From Heloderma charlesbogerti (lineage: Eukaryota; Chordata; Lepidosauria; Squamata; Helodermatidae): a stretch of 64,000 bases of DNA. Where the stretch lies: NCBI GenBank assembly GCA_026122225.1, contig JANEZZ010002363.1, forward strand, positions 248,001-312,000. Reading direction: 5' to 3'. The notes below the pieces were generated by a model. The model did no database searches, was not told the origin of the DNA, and saw nothing but the letters and a program-made list of their open reading frames with translations. Each line of letters starts with the position of its first letter. Positions within the stretch are counted from its first letter, which is position 1. A program made the position numbers and the translations under genes. This document shows, piece after piece, positions 54,612 through 64,000 of the stretch.

Positions 54612-56156
54612 ACTGTGATCATGCTGCCAGCCTTGCCCCCTCAGTGCACCTGACAGTTGGATGGTTGGAAGAAATATGTGCATAGTGGCTTACCTGCTTA
54701 GATTGGAATCACATGAGTTGTACATCCCATTTTTTTCTGCTGCACTGCTCATATGATTTGAGGCTATGAGATCATGATCCCTCCCCCTGCAATAATCTCC
54801 ATGTTTACCAAAGATGTCTACACTTTAGTGTCAAACTGCATACTACAATATTTATGCTTTCTAAAAAGCAGACTTAAACCGGCCACTTAGATTGTGAAGG
54901 ACAATCAACTGCAGGGGCTCAGTCTGGAACACTCTTCCTGCACTGCTTTCCTGCTACCACCACCCTGCTGCTATTTGTCCCTGAAGGCGCTGTTTACTGC
55001 AGATGGCACTTTTGCGGGCAAATAGCAGCTAGGCAGAGGGCAATTTTGTGGAGGAAAGTGGCAAACTGGGCAGGAGCACATTCCAGATTGGGGGCCCATA
55101 ACTGTTTTACCTTCAAATTCAAAGTGGCCAATTTAAACATGCTTTTAAAAAAAATAAAAGAGTATTGAAATGTGTGGTTTGGCCCCTGGAGGCCAAGAAA
55201 TGGGATATACTTTTACAGATAAAAAAATGGTATTTGTTATGGTCAGTTTAATAACATAACCTACACCAGAAGCAATTGTAGATGTAATGAATGAGAAGTG
55301 GAAGAGAAGAGTGGGTTTAATAAGGAAAGGAAATTATCCTTGGTAAGGAAATTATCCTTGCTATGAGAATAGGTGTTATAAGTACCTATAACAGGTATCC
55401 TTGTTTTCATCTGTGAAATGTTAGCGAGAATGGCATTGCGGGTGGGGTAGGGTGGGGCTAAGATAAGAATTGGTGGCAGAAATTGGGCAGCTGCTGTCCA
55501 ATACATCCCTAGTCTTCCTTCAGCAGTGAACTAACTGACTAGGTAGCCTTAGCGAACCCATTATTTCTTAATCTCAGTCCAGCATCTGTAATATGAGAAT
55601 AATAATACTGACCTACTTTTGAAGGCTGTTGTGAGCATTATTGAGAGAATGTGTGTGAACCACTTTGAATATGTCAAATCTACTAAATAAATACTATAAT
55701 TTGGTATAGAAGTGAACCAAAATAGCAGTAGAATGTTTCTGAATCATTTCCATTCTATGTTGAACTGGACTGTTTATGTTGGTAAACCACATATATTCCT
55801 GTCTTACTATGAACAAGTGAAAATATGACAACAGCAACATTCAGATTCTTCAACAAATATTTGGTGTGGGGGAAGAAATGACAGTCTGTAATTTGTGTAA
55901 TTTCAATTAGCAGTTTTGGAGCCCGAATAAACAAATGTTTCCTTGGTAACCTTCAAATAGAAAGAAAATCTTCCTCCGTGATGTTTGGTGCTCATATACA
56001 ACTAGGTTTTATCTATCCTCTCTTGGAATCCCTCCTTTACGGAAGAGAAGAGGAGGCTGGATTCCTTAGGCATCAAATATACATACAGATGCAGCATATG
56101 AATTTGAGGACATCACCTTAACAACTTGCCTCCTGCCCCAATCCTTTTTTGCCACC
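54612..56156. other. Intergenic DNA without recognised elements
   Basis: No gene or nameable transposon. A 17-nt block AAGGAAATTATCCTTGGTA is tandemly doubled near 55321-55355. Confidence 0.5.
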
Positions 56157-56164
56157 CTTTTTTC

Positions 56165-56657
56165 TAGGGATGTTGGAGAAATCCTCCACGGACCCCAATG
56201 AGGCCAGATTCTATTGAATCCGCCCCCTGAAGTCCATGGAGGATCGGATCTCCTACCTTGTCTTCCAGCGCAAAGTCCTCACCGGCGGATCCTCCCTGCC
56301 GCCAGCTCCAAAGACCCAGCAATACGTGATAGGCTAACGTGATTAGCCTATCACATTAAACAGCAGGGACGCAAATGGCGTAACAGATGCCATTTGCGTC
56401 CCTGCACTTTACCATGATAGGCCATAGCCTATCACTGTAAAGTGCAGAACGCAAATGGCCTCTGCTACGCCGGACGCCATTTGCAGACAAAGACTGGCCG
56501 CAACCGGAAGTCCGGCAGCAGCTGGCCCCAGCCAGTGGCTCCGCAGACTTGCCGCGGAGCGGAGCCAGCCGGGGAGGATTCCAGGGGGAGGACCGGATTG
56601 CCTCCCCCCCTGCAGACCCCCCAATGGACCCAGGTAAATGGGGTTCGCACACCCCTA
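56165..56657. mobile_element. TAGGGATG-end hAT-like element with hairpins and 8-bp duplication
   Basis: A 493-bp element with exact 8-bp flanks CTTTTTTC (56157-56164 and 56658-56665). Left end TAGGGATGTTGGAGAAATCC; right end GGGGTTCGCACACCCCTA. Only about the first nine bases are inverted repeats. Inside are four palindromes in the same A/B alternation as at 46823-47236: B near 56332-56355, A at 56366-56402, B at 56404-56445 (arms GCACTTTAC/GTAAAGTGC around ATGATAGGC/GCCTATCAC), and A at 56449-56485. No coding region is seen. hAT is inferred from duplication length and ends. Confidence 0.82.
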
Positions 56658-56665
56658 CTTTTTTC

Positions 56666-59105
56666 TGGCTTTATCTTTAACATCAGACAGACATGCACAC
56701 ACATTTAGCAGGTGACGATTTTCCTGCCATGGAGATAAAGGCACAAGAGCAGAGGAAGCAAAAAACATTGGCCACACTATCCATTATTCAGGTGTCTAAT
56801 ATAGGGACAACAGGAGGGGAGGGGGTTTATTCAGCCTCCCTGACATGTTAATTGAACACGTAAGGGGATTGTGGATGCATGCTACATAGCTCTGCACCCT
56901 GCTGCTGACATCACCTGCTGGTCATGTCCATCTCCAGCCATTCATTCAGCAACAGTGTGAAAGGATCATATACACATACTAACGTATGCACCAAGGCCAG
57001 TCAAAGCTAGGCATGGTTGTGGTTGGGCACCTGCTGAGGGCCCGCACCCCAGGAAGGGCCCACTGGCATGGGCCCCCTGGACTTGCCCTCCTCTCCACCA
57101 TTGCAACCTGCTTATTCACCTGCCTCTCATTCTGACCCGGACAACGGTGGGCTCAGGGAACAAGGCCTGGCCATCTGGGGAGCCCCGGAAGACCAGACTG
57201 GGACCCCAGGTGGGCTAGATTTGGCCCAAGGGCCTGCAGTTCAGTACCCTTGCCTTACACACATTCGGCCACAAAATGCACAGCCAGCATGGCCATTAGC
57301 AGCGCAGGAGGGGCCCTGCAACCTTCCCTCACTTGTTACTTTAATGCCTGGTGAAGTTCCAAGTGAAACACACACACTGAGGTTATTGCACATTCCTAGT
57401 TTGGACCAAGGTCGCCTTGAGAAAATAGTTGCATTACTATTCAAACGGCAAAGGCCTGTGACCAAACAAGATCGCATAAGGCAATGTTTTCTCAAAGGCA
57501 TCTCCTTCAGTCCTTATCTTATGGGGCTACTATTGCTTGTTAAGCTGAGGGGCTGTTGCCAATTTTTACAGACTGTTCTCCTTTGCCTTTAACAATTGCC
57601 TGGCATGCAGAAATTTAGCAAATGAAGCTTTTCCTTACACGAAGATAAAGTGATGAGAAAAGCTTAACCCGTTTCATTACTGGGAATCAGGCTGTTGTGA
57701 AAGGGAAACGAGGGTCAGTAAATGTGTAAAACAAAAGATCATCTTGCAAATTGTTTTTCGTAGGAAAGTTGTCATTAGAATGTATGCTCACTCTCTAAGC
57801 ATACTGCCACTTTATAGGATACTTAGACAGTGCAGAAACTTCCAAAACATAAATCAGTTTTATATTAAACTCTTAGAATGTTGCATTGAATTATTTGAAA
57901 GAGGTGGTTTCAACCAATGTAAAGGTTTTTTTCCGTAAAGTATTTTGTTTCATTGTAATCTCTCTCAAGAGAGGTGATTTATTACTGATTTGCCTAGTTA
58001 GACTGGATTTACAAGTTTAAAAAAATACCCAAGACTGCCAGAGTAAATAGCTTCCAAGACTCAATTTTAAACTTTGGGTCTTTGTTGCAGTTGCTATTAT
58101 CCACTGCAATTAGAGGAAGTCTAATTTTGCATTTCTAAATAAATTACTCCAGTGCCTGCTTCTGTGGAACAAATAAAGTAGCTGGAAAATAATACTCTCT
58201 GAACCTGTGAGCAATGAGGAAAATATGAGTAGGCTGTACTAACACATTCCTAAGTACATGTAACTAGGTTAATGTGTACTATTGAGCTTCTAAAGGATTA
58301 CCACGCTACCCACCCACTACCAGAAGACAGACTGGATGAAGGAATGTTAAGCAACTTTGTGATATCCCTGGAGGGAGGCAGCTGAAATATTTTTCCTATC
58401 ACAACCTGCTTAAATTTTATTTTTCTTATACTGTGCAGGGTTGTTTCTAAATACTAATTGGAGACTGTGGAATGTTTCAGCCTAGAACTGAAATAATTCA
58501 TAATTCGACAAGGGATAAAAGGATTAGGCTGTTCCTCCTTCATTTGCAACTTATCATGGATGAGTATTAATGCGATGTTTCTTGATCATTTTAATTCCAG
58601 AAAGTTAGCAACATACACATTCTCTATGCTTGCCAGGTATTTCTTCAAACAGGTAGCATATGAGACAGAAATTCAGCTGGTGCAGCTGTTCACATGCTGA
58701 AAAGCTTCACCTGATGAGGTTTTGCATATCATGTAGTTCTTAAAGACACAACAGTACTTCCTGGAAAAAGTGTCAAATTGAACGCACCCATACACACATA
58801 GCTGGGGTTCTAATCAGGTTGTAACTCTGCTCATATTGGGGTGGGGGGACATCCACACCCAACTCCAGGTGGCACATATATATACCATTCATGCTTTTAT
58901 TGTACAATCACACTGCCTCATTCACAGAATTTTACAGTGGGTTCAGACAATGACATCTTCCACTTTTAACTCCCATGTGTTCTCCCACCACATCTTTTTT
59001 TTACCGACAAGAAAAAATCCATTAAGTATGAAAACTTAGAATAGCTGCACAATTACTTGTTATTAGTGCTAGGAGCCCTCCATCTCAGACCACCTTCAAA
59101 CACAC
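56666..59105. other. Intergenic DNA, no gene recognised
   Basis: The 174-codon frame at 57068-57592 is partly transposon-like (GATTTGGCCCAAGGGCCTGC) and shows no known domain. From 57600 to 58800 the DNA looks unique and AT-rich. Confidence 0.45.
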
Positions 59106-59532
59106 ACGGGATATACAAATTTTGTTAAATACATTCTGTCTTCATTTCTGGATTGGCAGGTGTCTTTTCTTCCATCATCTGCTCATTGACAGAACCAGGG
59201 TTTTTAATTTTTTACCAGAATTTTGATCTACTCACACAATTCACATTAGCGCTAATGGCACTTGTGCAAATGAGCTAATCCATATTAGTTAATGAAATTA
59301 AGCTCTACTGTGCATTAACTAATGCGGATTAGTGCATTTTCACAAGTGTGCATCAACACTAATGCACACTAATGCAAATCACTCCCCCCCATACCCCCAA
59401 GTGAAAAAATGGTCTGCAAACCCACTGAATCCGTGTGACTTGAAAAAAGTTGGTCTGCTGTGGAATGTGCAGGTCAGATTCATAATAATCCTAACTCATC
59501 TGAATCAGCTGCAGATTTCTCCAACATCCCTA
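59106..59532. mobile_element. TAGGGATG-end element with a 36-bp-arm hairpin
   Basis: Left end ACGGGATATACAAATTTTGT and right end TTTCTCCAACATCCCTA. Flanks AAACACAC (59098-59105) and ACACACAC (59533-59540) match seven of eight but are simple sequence. It shares interior blocks with 33478-33775. Its centre, 59259-59348, is a hairpin with two 36-nt arms starting CACTTGTG and ending CACAAGTG. Confidence 0.65.
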
Positions 59533-60147
59533 ACACACACATTCCACTGAATTCCATGCAGCTTATTCCTAGATAAGTGTACATAGATAGGACTTCAGCC
59601 TTAAAAAGCAATACAAAATTGGAACACTTGTTAGTTTAAGTGTAAGATAATTGGATTAATTAGGTCTCCAGTCAGATCTTAGAGACTTTGCAATGAATTA
59701 TAAACTCATCACAGAACAGTTTCAATTGCTCGACAATGAACAACATTTAACAGGAACACAGATAGCAATCAATACAACCAATACAAGGAAAGATGGTGAC
59801 CAAAGGTTTTAGTGATAGTCTGATGATACAATGAATTGTTCAGATTTCAATGTAGGACTGAGTGGCTTATCTACAATTAGTAGAAAAATCTGTAATGTAA
59901 AGCTATGATGAATTCTTGTAATTATCTTCATACAGTTTATTTTAAGAACTGTTCCCATACCCTTCAAATGCGGGGGGGGGGGATTGTACAATACCTATAG
60001 CTCCTTGGAGAAATGATGGGATACAGAGTTTAAAAATAATCAATGTATTGTTCAAGCTTTTCCAGCTGGGAATGAACAGATTAATCCAAGAGCGATCCTG
60101 CAAATGCCCACCAAGTCCTGGAGTCACATTGCCCATACTTCATGAGC

Positions 60148-60345
60148 AATGAAAGAGGGCCATAGATCAATGGTTGAGTAAATGCTTTGCATCCATGTCT
60201 CTGGCATCTCCAGTTAAGGAGTCTCAGGCTGCAGGGCTGGAAAAGAGTTTGGCCAGAGACTGTGTAGAAGTGATTTGAGTCAGTAGACGATACTGGGCTA
60301 GATGGACTAATGGTCTGATTTGGTATATGGCAGTTTCATATGTTT
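60148..60345 (+). mobile_element. tRNA-Ala-derived SINE
   Basis: GGCCATAGATCAATGGTTGA, AATGCTTTGCATCCATG and TGGCATCTCCAGTTAAGGAG show the degenerate tRNA head. The tail GATACTGGGCTAGATGGACT and GGCAGTTTCATATG matches the other copies. Confidence 0.8.
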
Positions 60346-60614
60346 TAATGGTATCAAAAGATCAAAAAGCTTAAGTAGAACACAACCCCCCTAATCAACC
60401 TCTAGGCAAAGATAACAACATTGACAAAGGCCTCAAGTGTAGTCTTGCTTTCTACATCTGGGTTGAATAAATACACTAATAAATATGGGGAGAAACTAGC
60501 AAAGGTCATCATCTTGACAATAATTAAGAAAATGCACCAACTGTTGTGTTCAGTAAATCTTAGAGCAGGGTAATTGCCCAGAGAACATTGTTTATATTGC
60601 ATTTTTTAAAAGCC

Positions 60615-60925
60615 ATATATTTATATTATTTTAAAATTGATATGCCACTTTAGCCAAACATAGTCCCCAAAGCAGCTTACAACAATAATATTAAAAATAA
60701 ATAAATTAAAGGACCATAAACTACATAAAATGGACATCAATAAACATTTTTTAAAAAGAGGCATCCAGCATCAGCAATAAGACAATCCAATCCAATCTGG
60801 GGAGCAGATAATTCAGTTAAGAGCTCAAAAGAACAGGAAGGTCTTTGGTATTTTTCTAGAAGCTTACAAGGAAGGGGCTAGTCAGGTTTCCCAGGGGAAG
60901 GAGTTTCAGCATCTACATGCCATAC
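60615..60925 (-). mobile_element. L2-like LINE 3' end
   Basis: TTTTAAAATTGATATGCCAC followed by CCCCAAAGCAGCTTACAAC is the reverse complement of a LINE tail. The interior (GGGGAAGGAGTTTCAGCATC) matches the antisense C-terminal coding part of L2-like elements. Degenerate. Confidence 0.55.
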
Positions 60926-60929
60926 ATAG

Positions 60930-62480
60930 TTTATTGCTTTTTAGCCAACCAAGCCATCCGCACAGAGAAACAGGCACAATTTTCCATAACACCCAGAGAA
61001 AAACCAGGATGCAAATTGTTAATAAATAGCTAATAAAAACAAATTAAAAACAATTTTTAAAACTCCTAAAACTATATTTGCTGGCATGTTGTTGCCATAT
61101 TTACAGATTTTGTTCTTTTATAACAGTTAATATCTTTCGCCTCTCCAGGGCTCGGCTGACAAACTTAGCAGTCCTATATGATATATAATGATCTGTTCCA
61201 GCTAATAATAATCAGGTTATGCTTACACTGGAGGTATCCTCAGGCACATCTAATAGTGGTTCGAGGTATTGCTTCCTCAGATTAGTGTACAGTGGGCATT
61301 CTGTTAGGAAGTGTATCATGTCCTCTTTCTTGGGGCAGCCAGCTGGGCAATCTGCACTCATACCATGATGGGTCTTGTAACATACCTTCACCTCCATCAA
61401 CTGGAGTGAGTTCAGTCTGCACCTAGTCATGAGCCATCTCAATTCATGTGAGGTGATAGATATTAGATACGGGGGAATCTTCCCCGGAGAGGTCATGATA
61501 CTTTTATAGATTTTATTTGAGCGGCTTTCAGCAGCACTAGCCATTGCTATTTGGATATCCACATCTTGCAATCTCTTTAAGATCTCATCCCTAGCTCTAT
61601 CATATCCCCTTGTGAGCAAATATGATTGTGAAAAGCCCAACTCAGAGATAGATGTAATTATCTTGTCTGCCCACGATCTCCTTCCCATTGCTTCATATGC
61701 CAATAGAATGGGGGGGGGCAGTTGAAACATTATCTTTAACCAGGAGAAGATGGCAGCTTTTTGGACAAGCATTCCCACTGAGTGACAAGCTGTTTCTAGT
61801 CATACAATGGTCCTAGATGTAGATCTAGGAACCCTGTGTACTCTAGAAAGAAATTTATGCTGCACTGACTTCAGTAAAGCTGTATTTGCAGGGGTCCAGG
61901 CAGGTGCCCCATATAATATTTGGGGAAGTAATTTACCCTTGTATAGCTCTATTAAAGGGGCCACCATCTTACCACCTGGTCCTGCAGCAAACCGAAGTAT
62001 AGCATTACTTGTTACATTAGTTGTCCACACTATTTTCTTCAAATGTTCAGACCAAGATCCTGAACTTTGAAATGTCACTCCTAGATATTTATATTTGTTA
62101 ACTTGATCAAGCAGGTGATTATCCAGCTAAATAAATATTATTTAAGGTTTTGGCAATTAACAGGCACTGTTCTGCCATGGTATCAGTGGCTGCCGTGTTC
62201 ATCTCTTCTGGGTTCTGCCCGGTAATTGCCTGCATCTCCTCCTTTCTCCATTCCTGAGGCTCCTCCTTTTTAATTTCAAGGTATTCATCATTTTCCTCCA
62301 AAGGGGAAGCCAGGATTGAATATCGGTTGGTAGTGAAAATTGGAAGTTCACCTGGGGTATCAGAGCTACCAAGCACGAAGTTATCAATTTTAGATTGCTT
62401 TGAAACAGGGAGTGTTGGGGACTATAGTTGGTCTCTCTGCCTCTTTTTCTTGCTGCGCATTGCAGGTTGAGAGTAAAAAA
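60930..62480 (-). mobile_element. LINE of unassigned clade, 5' part joined to RT C-terminal part
   Basis: On the minus strand, 62133-61800 encodes the end of an RT (NKYKYLGVTFQSSGSWSEHL, KGKLLPQILYGAPAW, HKFLSRVHRVPRSTS). The frame 61778-61212 encodes a C-terminal domain with a Cys/His cluster (CPAGCPKKEDMIHFLTECPL). The 3' UTR reaches about 60930. Upstream, 62376-62119 encodes an acidic leader-like sequence (SILASPLEENDEYLEIKKEE) in another frame, and no endonuclease or RT palm lies between. A deletion derivative is the simplest reading. Clade not determined. Confidence 0.65.
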
Positions 62481-64000
62481 AAATGAATAGTTCAAAATAA
62501 CACCACTCTGTCACCTCCTCCACTTGGTAAAGTTTATAAAAGTCCGTGAAATTGGCAAAGCTATGAAGCAAATATTCTCATATCCCCTGCACTTTGTATA
62601 CATATGCAAGGCCTTTATCTTCTCTATTCTTTATCAGAAGAATTCAAAGCTTAATCCAAACACTGAATGCTTTCGCGTTGCCTCCTCACAGTTGATAAAC
62701 TTAAACTGATTAAGCCTTGGAGCAGCCAAAGCATTACAGTGGCCTGGCATGTACTGCAATAATAAAGATTTAAACTGGCAAATTAAAACTTAAAACATAT
62801 CGTAGTAATTTAAAACAATTAAAGTTTACACAAACAAACCGAGGAGCTATAAGCACTGTTGCTGCTCATGCAGACTGGAACCGGAAACGATCGTCTACAT
62901 GCCATAAGTGAGAAGGCATGTCCACTGAGTCCACAATTAACCCACAATCAAAGTTGGAATCGACATGAGTTATTTATTATCCACAAAGTGTTTTGCAAAA
63001 AGCAGACCCCTGAGGGTATATCCCAGCTGTTGTGGGGGCCAAGATGTAATGTGTTTCTCTCCATTTGGAACAGCCCACTGTCCAGTAATGCCTGGACACA
63101 ATGACAGTGAAAAGCACAATTTCTTTGCTTACGTCACTGCCATGGTGTACGTCCTGTAATGGGCACTAGCATGGGTTGGGACAGGGTACCTGCAAGTCTT
63201 TCACCATCATTTCTCCAATCATTGTCTCTAATAATTTCCCCTCTTCCCTCCCCATTCCTTTTTCTTTGTGTGTTGAGTCTTTTTAGATTGAAGCCTGTGG
63301 GAAGGGACCATCTTGTTTAATTGATTCTATGTAAACCGCTCTGGGAGCCTTTTTGACTGAGGAGCAGCATAAAAATATTTCAAATAAAGAAATTATCCCA
63401 GCTGTGTCATTGCACCCAGTTGCATGGAGCCCTTTGGACAAATAAGTGAGGGCATTTAGGAGCAATCATGTCAGTCACACATTCTAGAGGTCACCCAGGG
63501 CTTTGACAGAGTCACCCATTACACAAAGGGACCCAGTGCTCAAAGATGAGATCAATGGTTTTCAAGGGCTCTGAGGAACACTGGGATTCCTTAGACACTT
63601 CTCAGCCATCTCTCCATTAGGAGATTAGTAATGGCAGAGAAGCTGTCTTGAAGTCAGTTTGCCCACCATTACCAATCTTCCTATGGAAAACAGCCACAGG
63701 AGAAAGTCGTGTGTATTCCAGGGTGCACTTTCAGGTCACATTGAGCTATCATGAGGCTTGATAGGCTAGCCAGGGCTCTGCGTGAACTGAGCGTGCATGC
63801 TAGAATATGCCCTGGGATCCCCTGAACCACATGGCAAATACTTGGGAATTCTTTAGTGGACAAAACGATTTGGAAGGCGTTCCTCCTGTAAGTAGGTATT
63901 GGAAAACCACTGGACTAGTTAGTATCTTTAAAATATTAGGCACGTGCTTCCCAACCTCAGAAGGAAGTCCCTCTGAGTTCGATGGCAGTTATTCCCAGAT
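62481..64000. other. Intergenic DNA to window end, one LINE tail
   Basis: At 63240-63400, GTAAACCGCTCTGGGAGCCT is a plus-strand L2-like LINE 3' end. The rest shows no gene or element that I can name. Confidence 0.45.

Noticed and set aside
57068..57592. 174-codon open frame on the plus strand
   Set aside because: No recognisable domain, proline-rich N-terminal half, and part of it resembles a DNA-transposon sequence. Likely a chance frame.

Overview
The window is vertebrate nuclear DNA, most likely from a squamate reptile (lizard or snake). A full-length RTE-class BovB LINE sits here with relatives, alongside CR1- and L2-like LINEs, tRNA-Ala-derived SINEs and many short hAT-like and Harbinger-like DNA transposons. 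That mixture is typical of squamates. No species can be named from the sequence.

One protein-coding gene is visible, on the + strand: the 3' two thirds of ADGRA3 (GPR125), an adhesion G-protein-coupled receptor. Eleven coding exons lie at 5517-5718, 6817-6966, 11016-11177, 11436-11639, 14257-14470, 14677-14885, 16163-16278, 18115-18238, 26170-26315, 35222-35317 and 35486-36731. All have AG/GT borders and their codon phases fit end to end, giving about 955 residues with no internal stop. They encode the hormone-receptor domain, the GAIN/GPS region, seven membrane helices and the cytoplasmic tail, which ends in a PDZ-binding motif. The N-terminal leucine-rich-repeat and Ig exons lie upstream of the window. 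The 3' UTR runs to a probable polyadenylation signal near 37039.

Bases 1-5516 are intron, largely an antisense BovB (1-2386) that carries a 128-bp BovB miniature. The 7.9-kb intron at 18239-26169 holds a Russian doll: one hAT-like element inside which sits a second, inside which sits a 3.2-kb BovB, each with its own target-site duplication, followed by an L2-like LINE with a further hAT insertion. The 8.9-kb intron at 26316-35221 holds an L2-like fragment, a SINE and a broken antisense CR1, itself cut by an internally deleted BovB and by a hAT-like element.

From 37.1 kb to the end no gene is recognisable; this is intergenic or 3'-flanking DNA filled with repeats. The most unusual structure is at 46.6-48.8 kb, with relatives at 56.2, 59.1 and 33.5 kb: DNA-transposon-like elements with TAGGGATG/TAGGGGTG ends whose interiors are arrays of alternating perfect or near-perfect hairpins. 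I found no viral sequence, CRISPR array or functional RNA gene.
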